Shown here in pieces: positions 24,318 to 33,273 of a stretch of DNA of 64,000 bases. This DNA comes from UBA5794 sp963714375 (lineage in GTDB: Bacteria; Actinomycetota; Acidimicrobiia; Spongiisociales; UBA5794). Location of the stretch: the NCBI GenBank assembly GCA_963714375.1, contig CAVQOG010000006.1, positions 248,001 through 312,000 on the forward strand, read 5' to 3'. A program made the position numbers and the translations under genes. The notes under the pieces were generated by a model that worked only from the letters and a program-made list of their open reading frames with translations, made no database searches and had not been told where the DNA came from. How positions within the stretch are numbered: the stretch's first letter is position 1; the number at the start of each line of letters is the position of its first letter.

Positions 24318-26481
24318 ATGCCCTGAAGAGGAAAGCTGCAAACTGTTCCCGTGTCACGTTCTTGGTTGGGCAGTAGTACCCGGGGCTGCAGCCCTTGGTG
24401 ACACCGGCGGTCGCGAGACGGTCGATATCGACCTCGAAGATCGATCCATCGTCATCAACGAAAAGGTTGCCAGCGCCGACATCGCTGAATCCGAGGGCCC
24501 TCCCCAAAAAGGCTGCCATCTGGTCGCGTCTGAGGATGTTGTTCGGGCAGTAGTGGTCGTTGGCCGGAGGGTTGCATCCGAGGGTGATCCCAGAGAATGC
24601 TAGCTTTTCGATGTCATCCTCGAATAGGGAACCGTCGTCGTCGCTGAAGGGGTTATCAAGCTGTCCCTGCAAGTTGAGTGCTCGGCTCATGAATGCCGCG
24701 AGTTGTGCGCGAGTGAGGGTCTGCTTGGGACAGAATCGATTGTTGAGCGGAGGGTTGCAACCAAGCGTGATGCCTTGGGTCTTCAGCCATTCGATTTCGG
24801 TTTGGAAGATGCTGTCGTCATCGTCAATGAATGAACCGACGAACGCACCCGGTGGACTTCCAAGGAGAAGCTTGCCTGATCCAAACACGTTGTCGACGCC
24901 GGCGACGCCGAGATCCGTCGTCATCGTCCTGAGTTGCGCTGCGAGGGCTTGCGGTGTGGAAGCTACGCCTGCTTCCAGGAGCAACGCCGCAGCGCCCGAG
25001 ACGACCGGTGCCGCTGCGCTCGTACCGTTGAAGCAGAACGGGTAGGCGAGGACTACAAGACAACTCGGTGCCGCGATGTCCGGCTTCGTTCGCCCATCAT
25101 TCGTCGGTCCCTGGCTGCTATATCCGCCAATTGTCTGGCCGGCTGCCGGATCGACTGCGGCGACAGCCAGGACTCCGGGGTTGGCAGAGTCCGCAATGGG
25201 ATGGGTAACTGAATACGGGTTCGAGGAGTACTCGAAGTTGGCTTGGTTCGCCATGAACTCAATGGTGTCACCGGCAATTCCACCGCCCTTCTTGAAGATG
25301 GTGATCCAAAGCTTGAGCGTTGGATGCGAGTAGCAGTCCATCGGCGGAGGGATCTCGATCGGTGGCGCGCCAGCACCTTGATCCAAGTTCGATGTCGCCA
25401 CGGTATCACCCGTAGCTGCGTCGGTGATCGTGACGTCGTAGTCGGTCGGGTTCGCGCCCCAATCAGACCATCTGATCCCCTGAATTGATCCGCATGTGAA
25501 GTCGAGTGCCTCATCGCCCGGCACGAATTCGATCCAACCATCTGCGTCAGAATCCACTGCGGTACCCCGCCAATACCCACCGTCGGAGAGCCCAGGCGTT
25601 GTCGCATAATTTCCCCCCGCATTGACCCACAGCATGCCGCGGGCAACCGCGTCGTCTGCGATGGAATCATAGGGACCGGTTCCATCACCCGGCCCATCGA
25701 GGAATGCAACAAGGCTGCGCGAGATGATCGACACGCCATTCGCATCAAACCATTCGACGGCTGCCGCGAGATCGGTGACTGAGGAGACGGTTGCGAGGTA
25801 GAGGTCGGCACCAGGAGCCATGTCATAGATGAGTTCTGAGGATGCAACCCCGTGGCGACTCCCATCTGCCCAGAGGTTGCAGTCAGCTCCGTACGAGCGA
25901 CAGAAGGTGGCGGATGCTGGCTTGAGCTGGCCGGCGGCGACCGCCTCGTCCCACGTCACCTGATCGAAGTAGTCGATGACACCGATCGACACTCCGCTGC
26001 CGGTGAACCCTGCTGCCTGCCACTGATCTGCGCGGGTAAGACTCGCAAGCTCGCTCCCGGATCCCGCCGTTTCTGCCCCCGCTGCGGGAACAACCTCACT
26101 CTGGAACGGATCCCTCACCAGGACAACCCCCGGCACACGAGATAGGGCTGCGTGGCTGCCCTCAGGTACCCGGACGAGCAGCACACCCGGTGCGGTACCG
26201 AGTATTGATCCCCCAATCTCCATGATTGTCGATGCAATTGATGGAACGAGGCGATCATCGACAAGAAGCTCTGCGGTTCGCATCGATCCCGTGTTCGCTG
26301 TGAACCGCTCTTCGGGTGGCGGTCCACTGCGTCGGCCAGTGGACAGGTCATCGGGGGCGGCATCGAGAGACACCACCAGCGTTTCTCCTCCGGCAGCAGA
26401 CAATGACGGTGCCGAAACAACGACAAACGACGCCAGGAGCGAGGCGGTCGCAACCACACCGAGCAAGCGCCGTCGGGTCAT
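24310..26481 (-). CDS. Secreted subtilisin-like serine protease (S8) with three C-terminal repeats
   Basis: A 723-residue exported protease. A signal peptide (MTRRRLLGVVATASLLASF...) is followed by a propeptide-like region. In the catalytic domain Asp is at about 170 (GVIDYFDQ), His at 210 (SRHGVASSEL), the oxyanion Asn at 287 (NAGGN) and Ser at 488 (NGTSAAAP). Residues 550-723 are three repeats of about 55 residues, each with DDDGSIFE-like, GITLGCNPP and RAQLAAFMSRAL elements. These resemble S-layer homology-like wall-anchoring repeats with an added Cys pair. AGGAG lies 9 bases before ATG 26481. Role: extracellular proteolysis, substrate unknown. Confidence 0.9.
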   Translation of the reverse strand: MTRRRLLGVVATASLLASFVVVSAPSLSAAGGETLVVSLDAAPDDLSTGRRSGPPPEERFTANTGSMRTAELLVDDRLVPSIASTIMEIGGSILGTAPGVLLVRVPEGSHAALSRVPGVVLVRDPFQSEVVPAAGAETAGSGSELASLTRADQWQAAGFTGSGVSIGVIDYFDQVTWDEAVAAGQLKPASATFCRSYGADCNLWADGSRHGVASSELIYDMAPGADLYLATVSSVTDLAAAVEWFDANGVSIISRSLVAFLDGPGDGTGPYDSIADDAVARGMLWVNAGGNYATTPGLSDGGYWRGTAVDSDADGWIEFVPGDEALDFTCGSIQGIRWSDWGANPTDYDVTITDAATGDTVATSNLDQGAGAPPIEIPPPMDCYSHPTLKLWITIFKKGGGIAGDTIEFMANQANFEYSSNPYSVTHPIADSANPGVLAVAAVDPAAGQTIGGYSSQGPTNDGRTKPDIAAPSCLVVLAYPFCFNGTSAAAPVVSGAAALLLEAGVASTPQALAAQLRTMTTDLGVAGVDNVFGSGKLLLGSPPGAFVGSFIDDDDSIFQTEIEWLKTQGITLGCNPPLNNRFCPKQTLTRAQLAAFMSRALNLQGQLDNPFSDDDGSLFEDDIEKLAFSGITLGCNPPANDHYCPNNILRRDQMAAFLGRALGFSDVGAGNLFVDDDGSIFEVDIDRLATAGVTKGCSPGYYCPTKNVTREQFAAFLFRAFT

Positions 26482-26663
26482 GCTGTTCAACTCCTCTCAG
26501 GTGCCCACCGTATGATCAAAACGAACCTATCACGCTCTCTGGGCATCGGAGTCCGACTCGACGCTATTGCATCGGTTTTCGTCAAATCTTTCTTGACAGT
26601 CGATCTCGGATCGACCTCGGTTGAGGCTCGGTGGATTACTGTTTGGATCGATGGAGGTCTGAT

Positions 26664-27356
26664 TTGGACTGGATTGATAGTGCGGTTGAGAGCGTGGCGT
26701 TCATCGGCGGCGTTCGAGTGGCCGTCGCAATTGGGCTTGGCCTTGTCCTTGGTTTGGAGCGACAGTTCTCGAACAAGGATGCCGGAGTCCGCACGTACGC
26801 GTTGGTGTCGGGCGGGGCAGCACTCTTCACGGTGATCTCGATCTATGGCTTCCCCGGATCCGACACGTCCCGAGTTGCGGCTCAGATCGTGACGGGAATC
26901 GGGTTCTTGGGTGCTGGATTGATCTTCCGACAGGGGTTGAATGTCCAAGGGCTCACAACCGCTGCCGGTTTGTGGTCCGTTGCGGCGATCGGGATGGCGG
27001 CTGGTACCGGGTATTGGGGACTTGCGATCGTCGTTACCGTGATCGTTCTCATCATGCTCGCTGTAACGGGCAAGCTCTCGCCGCAATTGCGATCTCAGGC
27101 CCTACGCGATGCGCACTTTTCTGTCCGGTTGACCGTGGCCGATGCAGCGACGATCCAGAACATCCGAAAATCGGTGACAGCGCTGGTGCCCTCTGCCGCC
27201 AAACCGATGGCAGACATGGGCCATTGGGCCATAGGACAAAGCAAGGGTCTGCCGACACTGACCCTTCAGCTATCGGACGTGGAACTCCAGCAACTCGTTC
27301 CCATCTTCGAATCCGACGATGCAGTACAGAAGATCCGCATCGAATCCATTCGTTAG
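26664..27356 (+). CDS. MgtC/SapB family membrane protein
   Basis: A 230-residue protein with an N-terminal membrane domain of four to five helices and a soluble ACT-like C-terminal domain from about residue 150. The MgtC signature is clear: RVAVAIGLGLVLGLERQF, GVRTYALVSGGAALFTV, RVAAQIVTGIGFLGAGLIFR and GLTTAAGLWSVAAIGMAAG. Relatives act in magnesium limitation or modulate ATP synthase and phosphate uptake, so the exact role is open. The TTG at 26664 has GGAGGT five bases before it, which decides the start over the ATG at 26631. It is divergent from the subtilase. Confidence 0.88.
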   Translation: MDWIDSAVESVAFIGGVRVAVAIGLGLVLGLERQFSNKDAGVRTYALVSGGAALFTVISIYGFPGSDTSRVAAQIVTGIGFLGAGLIFRQGLNVQGLTTAAGLWSVAAIGMAAGTGYWGLAIVVTVIVLIMLAVTGKLSPQLRSQALRDAHFSVRLTVADAATIQNIRKSVTALVPSAAKPMADMGHWAIGQSKGLPTLTLQLSDVELQQLVPIFESDDAVQKIRIESIR

Positions 27357-27405
27357 CTGAATTGTCCGGGGCGAATGGAGAAGTTGTTGATCCCGCGGGT
27401 GGCCT

Positions 27406-29940
27406 TCACCGGCCCCGAATCCAGTGCCACCGCGGGCCCCTGCGCGCCTGGGATGCCTCGAGAATCTGGCTCGCCTCCCAACGAGATCGTTCGGCCCTTG
27501 CACGAGCGGAAATGACCCGACGGTGGATCTGATCGAGCGCATCTTCGGCTTCGGTTGCAGCCGATCGATCAGCAGAAGCATCAATCGACTGCAGTTGGGT
27601 TTGGGCTTCGGAGAGCTGCTTCTCAAGCTTGCGAACACGCTCGGCGTCGACCTCGTACGCTGCCTCGGCGGCGATAAGCTCCTCGCCGATCCCGCTCGAC
27701 GGATCGGTATTCAACACCATCGGCGAACCCGCGTGAAAGCCGGCAGAAACGGGAAGGAGCCTCACGAGATCCATCATGTCAGTGTCGAGTGGATCGACGA
27801 TCGTTCCGCGCCTGAGATGCATCGGGGTGAGCACCAGGGTGGCGTCGATCGTTTCTGCCAACAACCCGGCACGCGTCGGTGAGGGGAGGATCGCTACATC
27901 AGCATCGATCCGGGCCTGGTACAGCATTGAGGCCAACTCATCCTTGAGCACGGAGGGGTTGCCGGAAGGAGTTGTCACGAGACGAATCCGTGCCGATCGC
28001 CATTCCTCGTTCCGGGTGCACAGGTAGGCGGCCAAGACTGCCAATCGGCCAGAATCGCTGTCTTCCCACCACACATCGATCCGCCGATCCTTGCGAGGTG
28101 TGTCCATGAATCGCTGCCACCGAGCCTCGTCAGTTGAGAGACTCATCACGCTTACGCCGAGGCGTGCTACCTCACGAATCGCGCGCACATAGGAGGCAGC
28201 TCTCTCTGGATCATCCGACTCGGGCCAGCCGAACAAGGCCACGTTCGATCGCAGTCTGCCGACACCGAACGCCTGAACGATGACGGGCAGCGCAGCGAGC
28301 CCATCGACCGCCAGCACAGATCGCGCATAAACGTCGAGACCCAGCTCATCGATCTCGAGCGCCAGTTCTTCTTGTTCCGCATCAGCCTCGATGCGTTTAC
28401 GAATTCCTTCCCCAGTCACGATCCGAAACGCAGCAGTCAGGCCGCTGTTTCCTTCTACCCACTTCGCAAACCGAAGCAGCCGCTCCCTGCGCGAGCGTTC
28501 TGCCGAGAACACCAGAATCTGCGGGCGCCAGTTGCGGGGGTGTTGGAGCTCCTTCTCCATTGCCCGAATGTTCTCGACCGCACGCTGGAAGTGGTGAGAT
28601 TCGCTGGCATCCGCCCAGCGATTCGGAATCGCTCTGCGTGAGAGGTACTGGTAGATGCCGACCATGGCCAAGATCGCCGCCGCCCCGGCCAATGGGTTGA
28701 TGAGCAACATGGTCGCTGCACACAGCAGCGCCCCGGCAAGGCTCGCCCACTTCGAGAAGAACCGGAAGCGAGGTCGGAACGATGGGCTCGCTGCCCTCGC
28801 TTCGAAGTAGGTGGCGTAGTTGATGAGACCGTATGAGATCAGGAAGAACATCGACACGACCGGGGCAATGACGTTGACACTTCCGAGGCCGATGGTCACG
28901 AAGGCGATCACGAGACTCAGCAAGGTGGCCCTGCGAGGGTTGTTGGTTTCCCCGTGACCGCGACCGAAGCTGTTGAGGAACGGGAAAACGCGATCGGTTG
29001 CGAGTGACTGGAGAATGCGGGGTCCACCGAGGAGTGAAGCCATGGCGGAGGAGAGTGTTGCTGCGATGACCCCGACGCCAACGGCTGCCCCGACGATCGC
29101 CAGTGCTCGCATCGCCTCGCCCCCGTCCCCGACCAACTCAGCGAGCGGTACACCGCCGGCCAGGAGGAGTATTGCGCCGACGTACACGGCGGTTGACACG
29201 CCGATGGCCAGGAATGTGCCAATGGGAAGGCTTCGGCTGGCGTCCTTGAGGTCGCCTGACATGCTCACCCCTTGGGTGAAGCCGGTGACGGCAGGGAAGA
29301 ACACGGCGAAGGCTGCCCAGAAGCCAATCGCGCCGGGTGCGGGCGACCACGAGTCGGCGAATGTGTTCGCATCGAAGGAGCCGATTGCCCCAACGAAGAA
29401 CGAGATCAGGGCAGCTCCGAGCAGTGCCATGATGACGAACTGCAACTTCGTGGCGACATCAGCACCAGCCCACGCAAAACCGAAGAGAAGCAGCACAGCG
29501 GCTGCCGCGACGGCCTGTGTCAGCAGTCGATTGTCCCACCCTGCCATGGCGGCGGTTGCTTCGGCGAAACCGATCGAATAGAACGCGACGGAAACCGACT
29601 GGGCAACGAACAGCACGATCCCGATCGCCCCGCCGAACTCGAGACCGAGTGTCCTTGAGATGAGGTAGTAGTCGCCACCGCCTTTAACGTCGATGTTCGT
29701 GGCGATGGCTGCGAGCGAGATCGCGGTCAGAACGGACACGGCGGTCGCGATGGCCATGATCGCAAGAGCACCCGACAAACCGGCGTTACCTACCACATAC
29801 CCGGTTCGCAGGAAGAGGATGATGCCGAGGATCGTTAGGATCGACGGCGTGAAGACCCCGGCAAAGGTTCCGAGGCCGCCCCGGTGAGCCCTCTCGGCAG
29901 ATGATGTGGCGGCGGGTTCAACGGACATCGATGCCGACAT
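27406..29940 (-). CDS. SLC12-like (cation-chloride cotransporter type) membrane transporter
   Basis: An 844-residue transporter of the amino acid-polyamine-organocation superfamily. Twelve hydrophobic helices span about residues 25-430. The first, FTPSILTILGIILFLRTGYVVGNAGL, is the hallmark of the Na-K-Cl and K-Cl cotransporter (SLC12) group. The C-terminal 400 residues are soluble, with the FSAERSRRERLLRFAKWVEGNSGLTAAFRIVTG pattern matching the large cytoplasmic domain of SLC12 proteins, and a final coiled coil (RKLEKQLSEAQTQL). Ion specificity is unknown. Two starts (29940, 29928) are possible. It converges on the MgtC-like gene. Confidence 0.87.
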   Translation of the reverse strand: MSASMSVEPAATSSAERAHRGGLGTFAGVFTPSILTILGIILFLRTGYVVGNAGLSGALAIMAIATAVSVLTAISLAAIATNIDVKGGGDYYLISRTLGLEFGGAIGIVLFVAQSVSVAFYSIGFAEATAAMAGWDNRLLTQAVAAAAVLLLFGFAWAGADVATKLQFVIMALLGAALISFFVGAIGSFDANTFADSWSPAPGAIGFWAAFAVFFPAVTGFTQGVSMSGDLKDASRSLPIGTFLAIGVSTAVYVGAILLLAGGVPLAELVGDGGEAMRALAIVGAAVGVGVIAATLSSAMASLLGGPRILQSLATDRVFPFLNSFGRGHGETNNPRRATLLSLVIAFVTIGLGSVNVIAPVVSMFFLISYGLINYATYFEARAASPSFRPRFRFFSKWASLAGALLCAATMLLINPLAGAAAILAMVGIYQYLSRRAIPNRWADASESHHFQRAVENIRAMEKELQHPRNWRPQILVFSAERSRRERLLRFAKWVEGNSGLTAAFRIVTGEGIRKRIEADAEQEELALEIDELGLDVYARSVLAVDGLAALPVIVQAFGVGRLRSNVALFGWPESDDPERAASYVRAIREVARLGVSVMSLSTDEARWQRFMDTPRKDRRIDVWWEDSDSGRLAVLAAYLCTRNEEWRSARIRLVTTPSGNPSVLKDELASMLYQARIDADVAILPSPTRAGLLAETIDATLVLTPMHLRRGTIVDPLDTDMMDLVRLLPVSAGFHAGSPMVLNTDPSSGIGEELIAAEAAYEVDAERVRKLEKQLSEAQTQLQSIDASADRSAATEAEDALDQIHRRVISARARAERSRWEASQILEASQARRGPRWHWIRGR

Positions 29941-30016
29941 TATCGCTGCTCAGCGTGGAACACGTTGCGATCGTGTACCACCGATCCCACACGAGTGGTC
30001 ACTCCACGCAAGACGA

Positions 30017-30346
30017 CAGAAACCCCTGCAGCTGCCAGCGTTTCTGTGCGTGGGCGATAATGGAATTGAACCTAAAGCCTCGAGCCACGCGCCGCGAGGA
30101 TCGGTTGTTCCACATCGCAATGAGTCGTCAGAGCACCGAAACGGACGAACCTGTCCATTGGTACGAGAATGGGTGGTTCTCAGCGGGAGAATAGATTGGT
30201 GGGCGACACTGGATTTGAACCTTGAGTCTCGACCCAATCCCACGGTCAACCGCTGTTCTCACATGGTGATGAGTCGTGAGAGTATCGAAACGGGGAAACC
30301 CGTCCCGTTGCCTGGGAATCGGTGATTCTCAAGGCGGGACATACTT
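30017..30346. repeat. Decayed att sites of older insertions next to the present element
   Basis: At 30017-30046 lies CAGAAACCC...CGTTTCTG, followed four bases later by a degenerate copy of the tRNA-Val 3' part (from 30050). The intact right end has the same order at 47140-47220. A second degenerate tRNA fragment begins at about 30197. Before each later fragment is a version of the tRNA 3' flank (30160-30196 and 30310-30346), and the last carries the GAATC/GATTC hairpin (30316-30328) also found after tRNA-Val(CAC). No gene is seen here. Confidence 0.7.
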
Positions 30347-30394
30347 GTGGGCGATACTGGATTTGAACCAGTGACCCCTGCCGTGTCGAGGCAG
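30347..30394 (-). repeat. attL: 48-bp copy of the tRNA-Val 3' part
   Basis: Identical over 48 bases to 47173-47220, covering the anticodon arm, variable region, T arm and acceptor 3' strand. The tRNA 5' part is missing here, so it is not a functional tRNA. Confidence 0.95.
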
Positions 30395-30425
30395 ATGAGG
30401 GCGATGCGCTGACCTGCGGATTCGT

Positions 30426-30453
30426 CAGAAACCCGTATGTAGCAAGGATTTCT
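30426..30453. repeat. Inverted repeat next to attL
   Basis: CAGAAACCC, 11 bases, then GGATTTCT. The same imperfect palindrome lies at 47140-47169 by attR and in the relic at 30017. In the circular form the two would flank the crossover core, so they may be integrase or accessory-factor sites. Confidence 0.55.
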
Positions 30454-30496
30454 CTACTCACTACCTTTCGTTGTTTTGCATCATTTTTCACTGCCT

Positions 30497-30518
30497 TGTG
30501 GGGTTTTTGTGGGGTTTT
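30497..30518 (+). repeat. Two direct copies of TGTGGGGTTTT, left arm
   Basis: Two adjacent 11-bp copies, 103 bases inside attL. An identical pair in the same orientation lies at 47081-47102, 71 bases before attR. They are candidate arm-type binding sites of the integrase or an excision factor. Confidence 0.65.
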
Positions 30519-31142
30519 TTGAGGCTCGCCAAACCGTGAATGTATCCTGGCGTGGCGTCCGCGGTCGACCCGGCCTGTGTGCTCGCCTGGCTCCGCATGG
30601 TTGCCCAATTCGTCCAAATCGACGCGAGACCGGATGAGGGCTCCAGCCTCGTGGTCAGCTTCTACAGCACATACGCATGAGCGGTTTCCTAGACCGATTT
30701 GGGGATCTTGCGTACCAAGGTAAAACGGCGGAAAGCCTTACAGGGCTTGGGTTTTCGCCTTTCATCCGTTTGCACTATTTCTCACGTTTTCACTCCTGTT
30801 GCGGCCCAGGTGCGGCCCAGGTGTGGCCCAAGATTGGCCCGGAGCTTTCGGAATCGGGGCGAACGAGGAAAACACCGTCGCACTCCGGTGGAGAACACGG
30901 CAGCAGCGCAGGACCTATCTGCACTGTTCTGTGGGGATAGGTCGAGGCGGACCGACGTCGGGCATCTGCAAGTTACAGCGGGAATCGCCTGACCGATTGG
31001 CCGACGAGGAGCCAATAGCTCAAGGTGTTCAGCCGGGGCCGCCGGTCTCTGGGAGACCGGGAGGTGATCAGAATGTCGTTTCATAGATGGCGCATTTCGG
31101 CCTTTTTGGGGCCAGTGGAAATTGACGAATCGTTTGCAAACG
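30519..31142. other. Left end of the element, no gene recognised
   Basis: About 620 bases without a convincing gene. It holds a short tandem repeat based on GCGGCCCAGGT (about 30800-30835) and a perfect 8-bp hairpin CCGGTCTC-TGG-GAGACCGG (31042-31060) without a T run. Small frames here have no start signals. Confidence 0.4.
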
Positions 31143-31556
31143 CTAGCCATCCGCCAGCCCGAGGGATGCGGCGTACACAGATTGGGTTGCAGCGAGGTGT
31201 TCGATCCGGCAGGTGTACATTGCTCTGCTCAAGCTGTCTCCATCGGGATCATCGACGGAAATCGTGAATGAGCCATCTTGCTCGAGGGTCGCCGACCAAC
31301 CAGTAGGGTGCCCAGCACTCACCACGCACGTGCGGAACCGGGTGACTGCGTCCGTCACCTCTTGAAAAGTGATCTGGCCGTCCGAAAATGCGGGAAGCTG
31401 CACCTCGGGAATCGCGACACCGATCTCACGTGCGAGGTCTAGCGCTGGCGGAGCTCCCAATTCGGGCGTCGACAATCGCCCTGCAGCGAAGCTCACGCAC
31501 AGTCCAGCAGCCACGAGCACAGCGGACGCCCAAACATTGAGTCTGCTGATGGTCAT
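31143..31556 (-). CDS. Exported protein, paralogue of the next gene (unknown function)
   Basis: A 137-residue protein with an N-terminal signal or anchor helix (MTISRLNVWASAVLVAAGLCVSFAAG). The mature part holds FSDGQITFQEVTDAVTRFRTCVVSAGHPTGW and later YTCRIEHLAATQSVYAAS. This pattern (DG-V/I-x-x-x-EV, a Cys eleven to twelve residues on, and a second Cys about 40-45 residues later) also occurs in the 31622-32215 product and in the lipoprotein at 34548. GGGGGAGGAACA before the ATG decides the start. It is the last gene of a four-gene unit that starts at the promoter motif at 33168. Function unknown. Confidence 0.7.
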   Translation of the reverse strand: MTISRLNVWASAVLVAAGLCVSFAAGRLSTPELGAPPALDLAREIGVAIPEVQLPAFSDGQITFQEVTDAVTRFRTCVVSAGHPTGWSATLEQDGSFTISVDDPDGDSLSRAMYTCRIEHLAATQSVYAASLGLADG

Positions 31557-31621
31557 TGTTCCTCCCCCTTGGATCAACGCTCGGACGGAGAATCATCGAC
31601 TGCTCGGACTGTCATTGCACA

Positions 31622-32215
31622 CTACCGCCCGAAGACCATCGCCTCGGCTTCTGCCGAGCATTCCCGTACCGATCTGCGGTCTGCGACCCGGTCGATCACC
31701 TGAACGGAGTCGACCTCGATCCCTCGTGCCGTAAGACACTCCAGGACGGCGCCGTGGTAGCTATCGAGTTCGGCGATTGTCGGCATTCGCTCAACGCCAT
31801 ATGCCTCAGCGAGCGGTTGAGCATATTCATCCAGGCACCGAGCCTGAGCCTCATCGGCAGCATCTGCCCCCGATGTCGTACCGTTCTCATAGATCATCTT
31901 GATATGGCCGTCACCGGTGAACGACGCCTCGACAACGTCAACGCCCGATGCTTCCATGCACGACACTGCTCTGGCGAGGCCGTCGGCGACCTCATCTACG
32001 CTGACCGTTCCGTCCGCGAGTGCTTGATTAACCGCGGGGTGTTTGTCTCTCAGGTCCTGAAGTAGCTGCTCACGGTCGGCAGGCAACGGCCCCTGGGAGT
32101 CCGCTGATGCCGCATTAATCACCCAGAACAAGGCGAGCGTCGCCACGGTGAGTGTCGTCAACCAGTAGGCAACCAGACGGTGGCCTGTTTTGAAGGTGCT
32201 TGTCTCTTCTGTCAT
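31622..32215 (-). CDS. Exported protein, paralogue of the neighbouring gene (unknown function)
   Basis: A 197-residue protein with one N-terminal transmembrane or signal helix (LVAYWLTTLTVATLALFWVINAASA) after a polar start. The mature part includes LADGTVSVDEVADGLARAVSCMEASGVDV and ARCLDEYAQPLAEAYG, matching the two-Cys pattern of the 31143-31556 product. The C-terminus has two more Cys (LECLTARG, RECSAEAE). AAAAAGGAGATCTGCCC precedes the ATG at 32215, which is far better than the open frame upstream. Cotranscription with the genes on both sides is likely. Function unknown. Confidence 0.72.
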   Translation of the reverse strand: MTEETSTFKTGHRLVAYWLTTLTVATLALFWVINAASADSQGPLPADREQLLQDLRDKHPAVNQALADGTVSVDEVADGLARAVSCMEASGVDVVEASFTGDGHIKMIYENGTTSGADAADEAQARCLDEYAQPLAEAYGVERMPTIAELDSYHGAVLECLTARGIEVDSVQVIDRVADRRSVRECSAEAEAMVFGR

Positions 32216-32231
32216 TGGGCAGATCTCCTTT

Positions 32232-32675
32232 TTAGTGATCGTTACGAAAGCCGTACCAAACAGAATTCTGACGGTTCCAACCGTTGTGGTCGGAGTAGTC
32301 ATATCCGTTGTTGTGGCTACCGTTGAGGAATACGTCGTACGGAAATGTCGTGTCTGACTCGTAACGCGTCGTCCACGCCGTACCAAGCTTGTAGCGCACT
32401 TTCCCTGACACCCCCTTGCATCCGTTCTGCGCGGAGGACCTGGAGCTCTCCACTGTTTCAGCCGAATACTGAGTCGAGGTGTGGTTGCTGGCCCACTCCA
32501 ACTCGCACTCGTTTGGCCCAACGACCCTGAATCCGTAGTCATAGTGCGCCAAGGCTGCAGTGCCGAAGCCCCAGACGAGTGCAATCGCCAAGGCGAATGA
32601 CAGAATTCGCCATCGTACCCTCGGCGGACACAAGAAACACGGGCCGTTCAGTGGTTGATAGTGACTGTGTGCCAT
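32232..32675 (-). CDS. Secreted small protein with two cysteines (unknown function)
   Basis: A 147-residue protein with a signal peptide of the form WRILSFALAIALVWGFGTAALA at residues 21-43. The mature part, about 100 residues, is rich in Asn, Ser, Tyr and Trp with CELEW and NGCKG about 33 residues apart, then ends GWNRQNSVWYGFRNDH. The cysteine spacing, the CK...VR pattern and the His-ended C-terminus recall its upstream neighbour, so the two are probably diverged paralogues. Small exported proteins next to an ABC exporter recall lactococcin-972-type loci, but no direct match is claimed. Its start overlaps the 3' end of the upstream gene (28 bases), so translation is likely coupled. Confidence 0.7.
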   Translation of the reverse strand: MAHSHYQPLNGPCFLCPPRVRWRILSFALAIALVWGFGTAALAHYDYGFRVVGPNECELEWASNHTSTQYSAETVESSRSSAQNGCKGVSGKVRYKLGTAWTTRYESDTTFPYDVFLNGSHNNGYDYSDHNGWNRQNSVWYGFRNDH

Positions 32676-33094
32676 GTGTTGTTGGGCTCCTTCGACTGGT
32701 GCTTCGTATATCCGATCCACGTGTACAGCGTGTCGACTTCGACCCCCAGAGGCATCAGGCTGTCGTAGTCCGATTCAGTTACCAGCGTGTTGTCGTAGTC
32801 CCGCATCCTCACCAAAACCTGCGAGGCCTTGCACAAGCCGAGAGAGCTGGAGGCAGGGTTGTCGTTCATCCCTGCCTCCACATGCCCCGCCACGGGCTCG
32901 CTCCAATAGGTCCCGTAGCAGTATCCGCTGTTGTAGTCGCCCGACACTGAGTGGGCACCAGCGGTTGGAACCGAAGTGAGGAGGAGGACGAAAACGATTG
33001 CAGATGCCACTATGGACACCCCGGTCGGCATTCGGCCCACCGACGTCGCCCATCCGGCCGACCAGACCAAGCCACGCTTTCGAACACCAATCAT
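32648..33094 (-). CDS. Secreted small protein with two cysteines (unknown function)
   Basis: A 148-residue protein led by a signal peptide that ends PTAGAHS, with a long hydrophobic core (SIVASAIVFVLLLTSV). The mature part has SGYCYGTYW and GLCKASQVLVRM about 30 residues apart, and ends WHTVTINH. AGGAGGAATGAG precedes the ATG at 33094. It is the first gene of a unit of four exported proteins, and the promoter motif at 33168-33195 lies 74 bases upstream. The frame is open further upstream, but that part overlaps the promoter. Function unknown; an antagonistic or surface-acting peptide is one possibility (inference). Confidence 0.7.
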   Translation of the reverse strand: MIGVRKRGLVWSAGWATSVGRMPTGVSIVASAIVFVLLLTSVPTAGAHSVSGDYNSGYCYGTYWSEPVAGHVEAGMNDNPASSSLGLCKASQVLVRMRDYDNTLVTESDYDSLMPLGVEVDTLYTWIGYTKHQSKEPNNTWHTVTINH

Positions 33095-33167
33095 CTCATT
33101 CCTCCTGGATTGGTCGGCAAAACGAGCCTCGATTCTCGAATGTCGCCGGCTCGATACATATACAGAC

Positions 33168-33195
33168 TTGTTTGTTGGCCAGCCCATTCCGGTTC
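33168..33195 (-). promoter_or_regulatory. Element promoter motif, copy 1
   Basis: Minus strand: GAACC (33191-33195), 14 bases, AACAAACAA (33168-33176). It lies 74 bases before the ATG of the four-gene exported-protein unit. Same layout as the copies at 35195, 36423, 37590, 38317 and 42011. Confidence 0.65.
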
Positions 33196-33273
33196 TCGAA
33201 TTCTCCGAGTCTGCCATTCATTCTCGCCGATCGAAGATCGACGAGGCGCCTACCACCCCTGCCCGCTCGTCTA

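Noticed and set aside
30197..30235. Possible extra tRNA gene
   Set aside because: Only a degenerate 3' part is present; acceptor and anticodon stems cannot form.
31042..31060. Perfect 8-bp hairpin as an intrinsic terminator
   Set aside because: There is no T run on either strand after it, so termination is not supported.
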